A DNA stretch of 64,000 nucleotides, taken from positions 36,135,389 through 36,199,388 of the forward strand of contig CM034240.1 of assembly GCA_019916065.1 (NCBI GenBank), given 5' to 3'. Below the pieces are notes generated by a model. The model did not search any database, had not been told where the DNA came from, and saw nothing but the letters and a program-made list of their open reading frames with translations. Positions 1 through 12,400 of this stretch are shown here, in pieces. The DNA comes from Vitellaria paradoxa (Eukaryota; Streptophyta; Magnoliopsida; Ericales; Sapotaceae). Numbering within the stretch: the stretch's first letter is position 1; every line of letters begins with the position of its first letter. A program made the translations under genes and the position numbers.

Positions 1-266
1 TAAAATGTAACATTCCTAAAGAAATTAATTTTTTTCCTTAATCTCGACACATGTTAGACTCTGGTCAACCTCATAATCTTTCCATCGGCTATACGAAAAT
101 GCACCATTCCTATGCCAACAACCTTATTCATCGTGTTGTTAGTCATCCTAATGGCACTTCCATCACAAGGCTTATATGCAGAAAAATATTTTGTATTTGA
201 ACACTTATAGAAAGAACAACCGGAATCCATAATCCAATCAAAATTTTTTGTACCTTCTAAAGGCAC
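1..266 (-). pseudogene. Ty1/copia protease (start), fragment at window edge
   Basis: Reading leftward, this stretch encodes the beginning of a copia-type aspartic protease. The segment WIMDSGCSFYKCSN has the D-S-G catalytic triad in the setting usual for plant copia proteases (W-x-x-DSG-x-S/C). It directly follows the gag zinc-knuckle region, as expected for a copia polyprotein. A stop codon separates it from gag, so the polyprotein is broken. The rest of pol (integrase, RT, RNase H) would lie left of base 1. Family known from motif; element decayed. Confidence 0.65.
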
Positions 267-1115
267 TGTGAGTAAATCTCATTCATTTTCGGAATAGCTC
301 TCAACAACCGTCGTATTGGATTTTTCTTTTTCTTCATCCATCTTCGCTTTAAGCTTTGGGTAAAGCTTGATTATATGCCCTTCTTCATTACAAAAGTAGC
401 ATTTTCTTTTGTTAAAGTATTGTGACTCGCCACCTCGCGAGTACGAAGGCCCCCTTGGCTTGGACCTATTTTGCCTTGACATCGTTCATCCTCTAGATTG
501 GCTACAATCAGATGCAACCAAAACACGCTCCTTCGGTATCTTCTCACTCTTATTCCTCCGCATCGACTCATGGGATAGGAGCATAATAACCACCTCATGA
601 AGCTCAGGAGTTTCTTTTTCATACATCCATGTGGTTAGGAGATGCTCATGCGAAGGTCGCAATAAAACCCACAAAAGAATTACTTTATCTTCTTCCTTGA
701 TCTTTGCACCAACGGCTCCCAACCTTGTTAATAGCCAATTGAACTCATTTAAATGATCATTAAAGCTTCGTCTTTTAGGCATATGCAAGACGTACAATTG
801 TTTCTTTAACGACAAACGATTCATTAAAGACTTGGACTTATACCTACTCTCCAACTTCGCCTCAAGTTCTGTTGGATCCGTTTCATTGAAGACTTCTCGA
901 AGAGTGCTGTTCCTGAGATACAATTAGATGGTACTATTTGCAAGCTCTCTCATTTCTTTCTATTTTTTTTCCTTTATCTCTTTTGGCTTTTCAGACTTTG
1001 GCTTAAGTGCTTTCACCAAACCTTCTCTGACCAAAATATTCTTCACTCTTTGTTGCTAAAGAGTGAAATTATTATGGCTGTTGAAAAGCTCGATTGCAAA
1101 TCCAGTGTTTTTACC
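267..1115 (-). pseudogene. Ty1/copia gag, decayed
   Basis: Minus-strand gag of a copia retrotransposon, the capsid-like protein that packages element RNA. From right to left it shows an N-terminal NNFTL segment in which the usual following Trp is a stop codon, then a region typical of the UBN2-type copia gag (ELEAKLESRYKSKSLMNRL, near 830, followed by LxxQLYxLxM-like spacing), and finally a CCHC zinc knuckle near 390. The knuckle reads CYFCNEEGHIIKLY, so its last Cys is Tyr. Several stops and frame breaks occur (near 900, 960, 1060). It lies between the primer-binding site and the protease, as in an intact copia element. Not functional as it stands. Confidence 0.75.
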
Positions 1116-1121
1116 AGCTAT

Positions 1122-1139
1122 GCTATAGTTTTGATACCA
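1122..1139 (-). other. Primer-binding site of the copia element
   Basis: Two bases inside the LTR the minus strand reads TGGTATCAAAACTATAGC. The first eight bases match the initiator-Met-tRNA primer site typical of plant copia elements (TGGTATCAGAGC); the later part has decayed. Its position next to the LTR fixes the orientation of the element as minus. Confidence 0.65.
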
Positions 1140-1141
1140 CT

Positions 1142-1672
1142 TATTGGGATTATGTTGAATCTCGCCTGCAACGTAAGCGTAACAAGAAAAGAGAAAAGTA
1201 GCACACCACCAAAAAAAAAAAAAAAAAAAAAAACACGAGAATATATATGGTTTGGCATCAATGCCTAAATCCATGGGAGAGTAAAATATTCCACTAAATA
1301 TTGAATGAGTACAATGTGGTAAAAATACCCAACCCAAACCTAAGCTCACTAGTATTTTTTTTTATCTCCCTCTCACACTCTCCAATATTTTCACTATTTT
1401 CTCCTACCAAAAAAGACACACACAATATGTAATTTCCTCTTTTTTTTTCTTTCTCTACACTTACACGGCACAAAGGTCCCTTTAAATAAACATGCAAAAT
1501 AATCATTAACTCTACGAAGAAGAAAGTTGTTGAGAAGTCGAAAAGATTCTGATCCAACTCTCCAAATGCATTGCCAATACCAGCTAGCTCGTTCCAATAA
1601 CCTATCTAATAAATGCACAATCAAAGCCATTAAACTATCTTTTCTCATTTTCCACAAAGGCAAAACCCAACA
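1142..1672 (-). repeat. 5' LTR of the copia element (531 bp)
   Basis: In element orientation it starts TGTTGGGTTTTGCC (right edge, 1672) and ends CCCAATA (left edge, 1142), a 7-bp terminal inverted repeat TGTTGGG/CCCAACA with one mutation at the inner end. The primer-binding site follows directly. An internal homopurine/homopyrimidine run (about 1210-1230) and a T/C-rich stretch (1355-1445) are low-complexity. The partner LTR would be beyond the left edge, so the target duplication cannot be checked. Confidence 0.7.
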
Positions 1673-4600
1673 TTAATTGATGAGCCAGTTTTCTATGGTG
1701 GCTAGTTACCACTCGACCAGAAGTTCAGATGCTTGGCTAAAATTTTGTTTAGCTTGTTGGCCACCTATTATGCTAACTTTCGAAAGTAACAAGAAGAATA
1801 TGTTTATGCCCGAATACATATATAGAAATTGTGCTCAGAAATGTATAAACAAAACAAAATGAATCTAGACAATATGGGATTAAATTGTGCCGAAAGTTAC
1901 CTCACATTGGAGCAGTTAGATATGTATATATATATATATATTGCAAACAACAACAAGAAAAATACAATGAGCAATTGAAATGAAAATCCTTGCTCAACTA
2001 TCTTTGCTATTCTGTAATAGATTTACTACTTGAATTTTACCATGTTGTTGAATAAGTCTGTTATTACCGTGATGATCGAGGAAATTGTAAATTATATGTG
2101 AGTTGGTTGGCCTTATGGAAAATGTTCAATTGGATTTCAGTTGCTTGTTCGATTGAGTCTAACTAGTTGAGTGAGTATTACTTAGATAGATGATGGCATT
2201 CTTGCAATTTATAGTTGTATAGTTATATTCCACTATAACTATGCTTACGTAGGCTATCAATAACTCCTTAGCAGCAGGCTCACTATTGTTCAGGAGTAGC
2301 TTTTAGTATACAAAATCACCCACTAACTTGATGCAGTCGACTCTGATGATGAAAATAAGTCTTTAACATTGGAATTCAGTTAATAATGGGGCTGGAAGAG
2401 AATGCTTGAAATATGAGGAGCTTTTGACATATGTTGTAGCTCAAGAGTTAGTGGCCAAAAAAATTAACTCTTCTTAGTTGCGGACAGAAACAAAAGAAGG
2501 TTGAATTAGTAGGCGAACTCATTAAGCAAAGCCCCAATATTGATAGCTGCCCGTTAGTGTGATAACATCTAACCATAGTAAAATGATTAAATAGACTTCT
2601 AAAATAAAGAGATGAGATGAAGTGAAATATGGGTTACCGAGCAACTCTATTTTTGTTCGAGATATAGATCACCTGGCCTTTTGGTTGGCCTTGTACTAGA
2701 TGCCCTACTCAAGTGGATCAATGTTTTTCAACAATACTCATTTTTCGAGCTTGCGCTCAAGATATATTTCTGTGTATTAGCCAAACAATGTTGGGGATGA
2801 GGCTCTCATCTTGTTCTTATACCTCAGCATTATGGTTTGAACTCGATACCAGTTATGAAAATTTTGAAGTATGTAAAAAGTTATATGTTATTTGGATATG
2901 GATGTACATACACGCCACTTTTTAGCATGGGGTTGTCACATGCTACTATCGGATCGTGATGTTGCTTGTTCGACAGACATTTGGATGGCAGATTTATGTG
3001 CTAAAGATTGCGGTAGTGCATGTCGCATTCTCATGAGAAGAACTTCTAAATATCTACTACCGACCAAGGATAACAATTACACTTTCATATAATGTTGTAG
3101 GCAAATGATTAGTAGTTTCCTCGATCGATAGTGTGAACCGAGTTAAATTGAATTTTATATGAAAGCTGAAGTAGTTTGAGGAAAACAAGATGATCCATAA
3201 GATTATGGAGAGCGAGTAGGTTGGAGTGAAGTAGCTAAGGCAATCATCATAAAGGATGTTTGCCTTGGGCTAAGAGCTAGTGTGGAACTTGCTGGCACAA
3301 TGGCCGTGTAATATACTTGATTGGCTTATAAATAATCTTCTTTTTTAGGAAATTAGCTCAAAAGGATGGTTAATTAGCACTTGCTGGTCTTAATTATACA
3401 CATGTAGCGACATATGTGAAAGATAAAATATATGACATGATCGGGTAAAGTAAAAATGTAGCCACACTCCAGCGTTTTGCTATAAATATAATGCTAAGAC
3501 AATATGATTGTATTTATTTTTGAAAAATAAATTAATGTTTCCCTGCTAAAATTAATACCACATGCTCAGATAATTCATGTTTTTGGATAGAAATATGCTT
3601 GAACACAATCCTAACATCATTTGACATATGGTTAGGCAACAATAATTACTAGAAAATAACCATCTATTTTTATACTTAGATTTAGATGAGAAACAATCAA
3701 CTAAAGCATTAGAATCTATATTTAACCATGTTTTTTTTAATAATAAAAAATATGCATTTATGTGGTTAAAATCATAGTATAAAATCATTCAAATATTTTA
3801 TAGCCGACTAGTGCGAGTTATATTAGTGAATGTTATCATGCCTGATACCCAAGCTCTCAGCCATTGAGATATCGAATTTGTTGCAAGAAAGAATCTCAAA
3901 AATGGAAGTTCTTTGCATGGCAATGCATCCTCTCGTTTAATTATCTTCGTGTTACATCCCTATTGGCATTTGATCACAGATGCTGGGCCCCTAGTGTACC
4001 TAATGAGACTTTAATAGAAAGAACTTCAATAATCTAGTTACTGCCTCTTTCTTGGCTGTAAAAAATACATATGGGGAATCATCTCGATTCTCATAGATGA
4101 TGCCAATTAGAAAGGAAAAAAAATTACATGTCCTCTCTAATGCAGACCCCCTCCTATTATCTCCTTCATTCAACCTATAGATAACACTACAAAGGAAATA
4201 ACGTTAGAGGTCCAACCGGCGGCCCTCCGATAAGTCAATGGTGGTTTTCACTATAGAAGAAGTGAGAAGCGAGAGAGACGGGAGAGAAAAAAGAGAACCC
4301 CCTTTAAAACATACTTTTTTTTTATGGTAGATATAGCCACCATGTTCTTCATATTGAGAAGTAGGAGTAGTGAAGGTGTGCAAGAGAGTGTTAGGTTTCT
4401 TTCTTCCTAAATTTAGGAAATAATAGAGTGAGAGGGTGCCACATATCATTTGTAGTCTCCAAGCATATTTCTTGACCCTCAAAATATTATGTATAAATTT
4501 ATAATATATTAAACATATTTAAAAAAATACGGTCTTAATTAAAAAATAATTTATTTGTATATTTTTTTTTTTACCACAAATATGTATGTATTAAAGTTCT

Positions 4601-7600
4601 TTTACTCTAATATATATTGGGACTAAAGGTAACAATATTAGACATGGTACGGTTGCACAACTTGAAATCTTCGTGAATGCAAAGTTATTGAAAGAAAATA
4701 ACAACATGATACAACAAGAATATATTGACTTGAAATTAATCTGATTGGATCTTATTTTGAAGTAAATTAATTATTGAACATAGTTATTAAATTTTAAGAT
4801 ATTTCATTTAGGGACAAAGTTAAAAAAGGGCATGGCCCCCTGAGTTTTGGAAAATGCCATCCATATATGTAAATTTTTTATTTAAAAAATTTATACAATA
4901 GTTTGACCATTCTTAAAATTTAAAAAAAAAATTGTTGACCGTAGTCAAAAAAAGACCACCAGTAATATATGCAAATTTTTGGGTTAAAAAATTTTTGATA
5001 TGGACCAATCTCCCTAAAATTAGTTATTTTTTAATTGTTATGTATAATCTAAAATTTAAAAACCTAACTAATTGTACTGTCTATACATACATATTAATTT
5101 ATTTTTTATTTACTAAATATAATTTATAATATTAATTATAATTTTTTTTGACCCCTTGAACTCATAATCCTAATTTCGTCCATGATTTCAGTACATAGAG
5201 ATATATTTTGGTAAGTAATGATTTTAGTATATAAAGTCACATGAATCAACACAAATTATTAACCCAAACACAACACAATTGCCACCCCTAATAGGAATAC
5301 TACCTTTACATTTGTGAATGATCATACTACTTAGTAGGATAAAATAAATTTAACTTCAAAACAAACAACCTTTTTTAAATAACGAAAGTACTAAATTGTA
5401 GCCAATCTTATTTTTTCAAATGACCTTAATTATAATTGACCAAAGAATTAACAAAATATGAATTTTCTTATTGATATATGATCTTTCATAAAACTATCAA
5501 ATCAAACTAAAATCATGATTCGATTTCTTTAGTTAAATGGTTGGTTGCAATTTCAAAAACTTCCAAAATTGATTGTTAAGTGTAAACTTAAGTTGGCAAA
5601 TTTCTTGACCTCTTAGAATTCTGATTTCCTTGTCTCATTAGAATTTTAACCATATTGAATTGTAATTTTTGAGAACTTTATATTTAAAAAATTTGGATTA
5701 AAGTCTAAATATGCTAGAAAGATTAAAGTTTGAATTAGAGTTAGAGTCTTTTGAAATATTAGAGTTCTTTAAATAATGGACATTCAAGTTCAAATGTAAC
5801 TGAGACATCTCTAAAGTCTAATGAAGTAAGCTGGAATTTATTGTAGGTAGCTCATGAGAAATCACAAGGTTCAAACTAATTCAGTGAAATTTGCAGGCAA
5901 GGCGCAAGCAATCCAAGGCTGCGAGATGCTCGAGACTTTAAGCATGAATGAATCTTTTTACTTCTAAGTTCTATATGTATTGAAATTATTTGTGATCTAT
6001 ATATGTGTGTGTGCGCGCTCAAGTTTAAAACTTTCAGTATGGTGCAATTAAGAGAGACATATTTTGATAGTACCATTATAATGGTTGAGCCTTTTTGATA
6101 TTCTTATCTATTATGTTTAGAATGATGCCTTGAAGGAATTCCTAACGTTGTTTGGTCATGAAGGAGTTCAAGACTAATTTTATCATTGAAGAGTTGGTGA
6201 GTGTTCTTAACTTGGCCAAAGGCCAAACTGCATCGAGGAGTCGAGTAAAGGTATTGATAGAATATATGCGAGAAATTGTAGTGTATTCAGAGTTAATTTC
6301 TTCTAACTCGAGAATTTCGTTGATGAATTGTGGTTTGATTGAGATTTTAATACCAAATTAAACAAAACCAAACTATGTGCACTATTTACGCTTAAATATA
6401 TCAAAATTTACTAAATATATTAAATAATTAATTTATTCCAAAATCATACCAAGTGACACGCAATATCCAATATTGAAACACTGAAGTTTTTATTGTCAAT
6501 GAAACAAATGTGTTTATACTGTAGATATAAAATAATGTTACCAAGGAAGGTTTTGAGAGTTCTAAAAATTCATTTTCAAAATAAGAATTTTAGACATTTG
6601 AACCTCGTAAAGCCCACGCAGCAATTCTTTTAAAACAGTTTAGTTGGAATTATCAATTGGAGCCCCCCCCCCCCCCTTTTTTTTAGAAATTCACTGTAAA
6701 TTAAATGTACGCAGATAAGTAGAGAGAAATTATAAATAAAGATTGGAGAGCAATAAATTGAATGAAAAATCAAAGAATTGCAAAGCTTGTTTTCTAAATT
6801 CGTTGCATGCAAATATATATATATATATATATATTTATTTATTTATTTAAAAATGTATAACTGATATCCATGGAAACATGTACACTACCAAAGACATGGA
6901 AATGTACGTGCCACAAAAAAAAAAAAAAAAAAAGACATGGAATTGTTTCTAAAAATAAAAATAAAAATAAAAGTAAAAATGCATATAACTGACTTACATC
7001 AAAATCATATAATTGCAGAGCCTATCGGTAAAATTATTTAAAAAAAATGTCTTAAGAAGTCCTAATAAAATTGTTTTGGAAATCGTATGAAAATATGCAT
7101 ATTGAAGACCGATCAAAAGAATACGCACAGATTATTTCCAAATTAATGAAAATTTTAATGTGTATACAAAAATTTAAATAAGAAATCAAAATGCCCTGAC
7201 ACTTCCACACTGTCTTTTGCAATCACCATATTAAGTAAGTAAAAAAGAAAAAATGTAAAAAAAAAAAAAATCATAATCATTATTTATGTCAATAATTTAT
7301 AATACTCTGTTAAATCAGGAATAAATTATATTACATATATATATATATATATATATATTCTGTACATCGCACATGTCAATGTTATATAAAGCATGGTGGA
7401 GGAGCTGGGCAGGGAGGTTTATCATGGGCTGTCTTTTCACAGACTGATAGTCCTCTCGTGAAAGGCCCTTAGGCCCTTTGGCTTCATTTCTTTCAATTCA
7501 CGAGAACAAGAAAGAACCAGGGAAGGGGGGGGGGGGGGGAGATGCAAATTTTTATGTCTTATTCAAGAAAATAACTACGATTCCAACAACCAAATTCCTT

Positions 7601-7660
7601 CAAAAATTGAATGTAGGGAAAAATAAGGATGAACTATTATGTGAAATTCCACCTATTTAA
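1673..7660. other. Gene-poor AT-rich intergenic DNA
   Basis: No gene is recognised in these 6 kb. Short open frames exist (for example plus-strand 2713-3092 and minus-strand 4204-4482) but none shows a familiar domain, and composition is AT-rich throughout. Simple repeats are visible: (TA)n at 1925-1941, (AT)n at 6813-6834 and 7335-7359, poly-C/T near 6664-6684, poly-A near 6916-6933, and poly-G near 7525-7539. Two in-frame short ORFs at 2713-3092 could be debris of an unrecognised element. Confidence 0.5.
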
Positions 7661-7746
7661 GGATATAATGAGATCGAATTACTTAGCTCTGTTCTAAAAT
7701 TAAGGATATAATGAGATCGAATTACTTAACTCTGTTCTAAAATCAA
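7661..7746. repeat. 43-bp tandem duplication
   Basis: Two adjacent copies of a 43-bp unit starting GGATATAATGAGATCGAATT differ at only a few positions (7661-7703 and 7704-7746). It lies about 320 bp downstream of the DnaJ stop codon, within or beyond its 3' flank. A recent local duplication of no obvious function. Confidence 0.85.
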
Positions 7747-8068
7747 GGAAAATAATCTTCAGGTGTATAGAATCTCGAAAAACTAACATAACAATCCAAA
7801 GTTGGGCAAGAAGAAAGAAAGCACCATGTTGAGATCAATTCGACCTGCCTACAGAGAAAGAACCATCCTATCTTGCGTGTATCCAACCATGCTCCGACAA
7901 GCTTGCAGCATTCTGCGACTCACTCTTGCCATCAAGCCTCCTAAAGTTCCTTCCTAGCATTCACACTCTTCAATTGCATGCAATTACTATATTTACATTC
8001 ACCGGCAACTGTGACATCTACGTGGGTTAATATCGTCACCCCAAACACATCTTTCGAGGAAAGAATCA

Positions 8069-9426
8069 TCAAGGACCTGGACTTCCCCCGAGAACTCTCC
8101 TGAGCTCGGACTTCTGCTCCACAGTTAGCCTTGATGGGTACTTGACATCAAACTTGATCCTCAGATTCCCCTTCTTCCTGGGCTCTTTCGAAATTGGCAT
8201 TCCTTCGTTTGAGACAACTACCTCATGTCCTGGTTTAACAATCTCTGTCAACGGGATCACGAGGTTCCTTCCATCTAGAGTTGTCAGCTCAACAGTCTTG
8301 CCTGTAAGCGCCTCCAGAAGCGAGATTTCCTGGTTGACCACCAGGTCATTACCATCCCTCGTGTAGACTGCATGAGGTTTCTCGTCTATCACAAAAATTA
8401 GATCTGCCGGAATGACGCCAGGTTCCTGATTACCCTTTTCGGGGAATGTGACTTTGGTTCCCTTCTTCCAACCCGGTCTTATCTCGATGGTCAATATCTC
8501 CTCCACATTTCGAACCCTACTGCAAGAGAGGCATTGGTGTGTAATGAGAACAAAGAAAAATAATGTAAGCACAAATTATACACAGAGGATAAACAGAATC
8601 CAGAAAACTTTCCAACAACATTATGGCAGACAAGTCATATGATGTCAAGGAGTCAAAACAACACAGAACCTTCTAGTACATGAACTAAAGCATTTTGTAC
8701 AAGCGTTATGTGTGGCTCTAAAGGTGATCTTGAAGAATAGGTATCCTTCAAATTGATATTTTTTTTTTTGGTCTCAAAAACAGCTTAAAAATTTAATCAA
8801 ATCTAACTGCTCATTGCTCAGTTATGAACAGCATCCAGATTTTATGATTATGGCTGTCTGCAAAGATCCTCAAATATCAGGAAAATGGAACAAAAAGAAC
8901 TTAACAACGAAAGATTATATTTTTTACTGGAAAGTGAGATTGAAACATGGGGTGAAAGAATTATTAAATGAAACGGGAGAGGGAAAAATAATCCCAGTTT
9001 AAATGAAACACTGGACCATCTATAATAATTCAAAAGAATGTCCAACTCAACTCAACAGTCTCAAAAGAATATTAAAAATTTAAATAAAGTGAAAAGGAGA
9101 AGAGCATTGGGCTCTTTAGAAAAGCAAAAAGAAAAAAGAGATTAATCGAACAAAATCTTGGAACAGAGTTTACTAGCATATTGGAAATCTCAACAATATA
9201 GAAGGAAAATGGAGAGTATCAGAAAAATACCAGATTAATAGAATATTCAAAAAGATGAAAAGACAAAAAATGTTTTTGCTTACTGTTCCCACTACTAATA
9301 TATCGTGAAATATTGCGATGTATCACCAAAATTTAAAACTGTGCATCACATAAACAACTAACGATAATAATTGCAGTCACAGAGAGGCACTTCCAGTGAA
9401 AAACTAATCCAGGAAGTATCCAATTC

Positions 9427-9465
<39 letters not shown>

Positions 9466-12400
9466 GCTAAGAAGCAGAAGCAAGGATAAAACTAGACTTA
9501 TTTTCATTAACGATACAACTAGGCTTCAAAATTAGATCTTTCTTTTTTTCTCCCCCCCCCCCCAAAAAAAAAAAAACTTAAGCTAGCATATAACATAATT
9601 ATATAAATATAAAAAACAAGGAATAAAATTTCAAATTGTTCCGTCAAAATAGCCAAAACATTTTTATTTCACAAGACATTGATTGAAACACTACGGGAAT
9701 AACATCTTGCTTTTTATATTTTTCTTATTCATTTTGATATATGAAACACCACTGGAATGACAATTATGAGGTTTCCATTGATACACATTAAAGCATGCCA
9801 AATGCATCATAATATACGAAAATGAGAAGTTAAATTAATTCATTATTGCACCTTCATAAATTTAGAAAGGTTGCAACTTATATTTCCAAGCAATTCTATA
9901 TATTTCACATTTTTATGCTGCTTATGAAATATTTCCGTTTCTGCGCTAATAAAGGGGGAAAAAAAAACTACTAAAAAGTTTTGATCATTGATAAACATTA
10001 TTACATCACTTGAACATAAAAAGTTGAAGCCCTATTGCAACCTAAATCTACAAGTTTGAACATCAAGAAACAACATTAATAAGTACATATAAGTAACATT
10101 TCTTAAACCAACAAAACCCCACAACTGTAAGCTGTTTCAAAAGAATGTCAACTATTCAAGGTGGAACTGCAAATTAACTAAATCAGTGAACTGGGTGTAA
10201 CTTTGTGTGCCACTAATTAGGAACTTCGGTAGCACATCAGTATTAGGTTACTGTATGTCGTTTGCAAAATTTTGTTTTACCATGAATGACAAATATTGGC
10301 AGCAGAGCATTACTCATTAACAAAAACCAAAGATGGAGACAAAACTTTAGTTAAGATAGGGCAAATATGGGTAAAATGAAGCACGCTAAACAAATTCAAT
10401 AAAAGTGAAAGGATAAAATTATTAAAAAAAAATTAATTAAAAAAAAAACATGAGTTTTGTCATTTAAATAATACTACGATCTTTGCAAACAAACTAATAA
10501 GCAATAATAAAAAAACTGCTATTGTTAGTTTTTCAACTTTTGTAGAAGGCTAAGTGTCGCACTAATGTAGGACACGAAATGAAGAGAAGTGGTGAATGAT
10601 AAAATTTTATTTGTAAAAATATTCAAATTAGATTTTAGGATATATTTTATTTATTTTTGATTTCTAGAATTTAAGTTTAAGGACAACTCAAACTTATTAA
10701 AGGTAATTTCTTATTTTATATAGGAAGTCTAATTTTAGTTAGGAGTTTCCTATTCCAATTAGAAAATCTCATTTCAAAGTTGGGACACCTATCTCTATAA
10801 TACGATATCTTAACTATGATAAGTAGGACCTTGTAATCTAATAATTATTCATTCAATTATTAATTTAAATTGAGATTTTAGAGGTTGTTATCGTGCAAGT
10901 GTTCTTGCAGATTCAAGAACAGTTATCTATTGCATTTGGCAACAAAATTCCGCCTAATACCCTGGCACTGTGCCCCATACCAAAAAGCATGTCCTAATCT
11001 TTAATAATCACAAGGTTAGGGGAAAAAAAGACAACTTAAATTTATTTGTGTATGACATGTACAACCATGGTTTAAAGTTGCAGTCACGGCCGTCGTATCG
11101 GTCTGAGAATTTTTGACGCAATCACAAGGTCGTGTCATGGTATTGGGTGATATATAACTTTTCTCATTTTTTTGCTTAAAAAAATTCAAAATTTTCAAAC
11201 AATTCTAAAAAATAAAATTAATGAATTACATGATCAATTATATAATAACTATTTTATTAAACCTTCAAAGATTTAGATCATGCGAACAAGCCATTACTCA
11301 AAACAAGAAAATAAATATATTAGTCATAACTCAAAATATATGAACCTAATATATAGCCATTCTAGGCATTACTCAAAATAAGAAAATAACTAAATATGTT
11401 AGTCACAATAAATAATATTTTATTAATTTTAGTCACTATGTATTAGTCACAATAATTAATAAATTATATTTTCACAATGTTCTATAAAAATATTAAATAA
11501 TGGTTAAGGGTGAGTTATTGTTATTATATTTTTTAAAGTATATTCATCTAAATCTGCAATTTACAAACTAAAAACAAACAAATAAAAAAAAATTTACAAA
11601 ATAAAAAAGAAAATGTGTTCAGTTAGCGAAACTAATGAGCGAGGGATCGAAACTTCGAGAGGCAACGACGGCAACGATCTGATGGCGAACAGGCTACAAT
11701 GGTGGCAATACTCTATAGCGGTGGCAAGGGGTTTTGCTGACCGCAAAGAGGAGATATCAGCGGCGATTTGTGAAAAACTCACAAACACCAGCACGATTGC
11801 AAGATCCAATCATTGATCTCTCTCGCCCAAATCTGAAGGCTTAAGCAACTTAGTTTTGCGATCTAGATCAAAAATAATGGATCAGATGCCTTTCCCCACC
11901 TTTTTTTTTTCTATTGCCGATATATCGTTGGCATCGCTAATACATCGACACTTTATATTTATGTATCAATACATCACAGAGATATCAATGAGTCTCGAAA
12001 AAAACAAGGCGAGTTGCATACAATGAACGATTTTCTCTGACGCAGTCCAAAATCTAATTGCAATTCCCCTTCATACCGATCTAAGACGCTAAGATATTGA
12101 CCGTCTCGGACGATACTTTGAACGTTGTGTACGACTCGACTCGACTCGACAAAGTCTTAATCTCAAACTGTCATCAGTTAAGTTTTCCATAAGATTATAT
12201 GAAATCTGATGCATCAAATCGTAGGGGACACCCCAACAAAATTCTTATTTGGATTCATATGCATAGCAAGTGACTGTTTCATGTTGGTCGTCAACCTAAC
12301 GCAATCCTACTCCTTATAAAATAAACCTTAAAAAAAATTGTAGGGTGAACTCTAAATTTTTTCCTTTAAAAAATTATTCATATATATTAAAAATATTAAT

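Noticed and set aside
2713..3092. Two overlapping plus-strand ORFs of 66-70 codons
   Set aside because: No recognisable domain and no supporting splice or promoter context; length is within chance for this composition.
3791..3900. tRNA-like segment with TGGCTGAGAGC on the minus strand
   Set aside because: An A-box resemblance only; no B box follows at the right distance.
4204..4482. 92-codon minus-strand ORF
   Set aside because: No familiar motif and no relation to neighbours; kept as unassigned.
8520..8572. Upstream ATG at 8572 as start of a separate gene
   Set aside because: The first 17 or so residues are unlike the family and overlap a TTGCAG acceptor; the conserved part starts right at the splice site.
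11594..11816. Overlapping plus- and minus-strand ORFs in the DnaJ intron
   Set aside because: They lie inside a degenerate inverted-repeat element and show no conserved domain.
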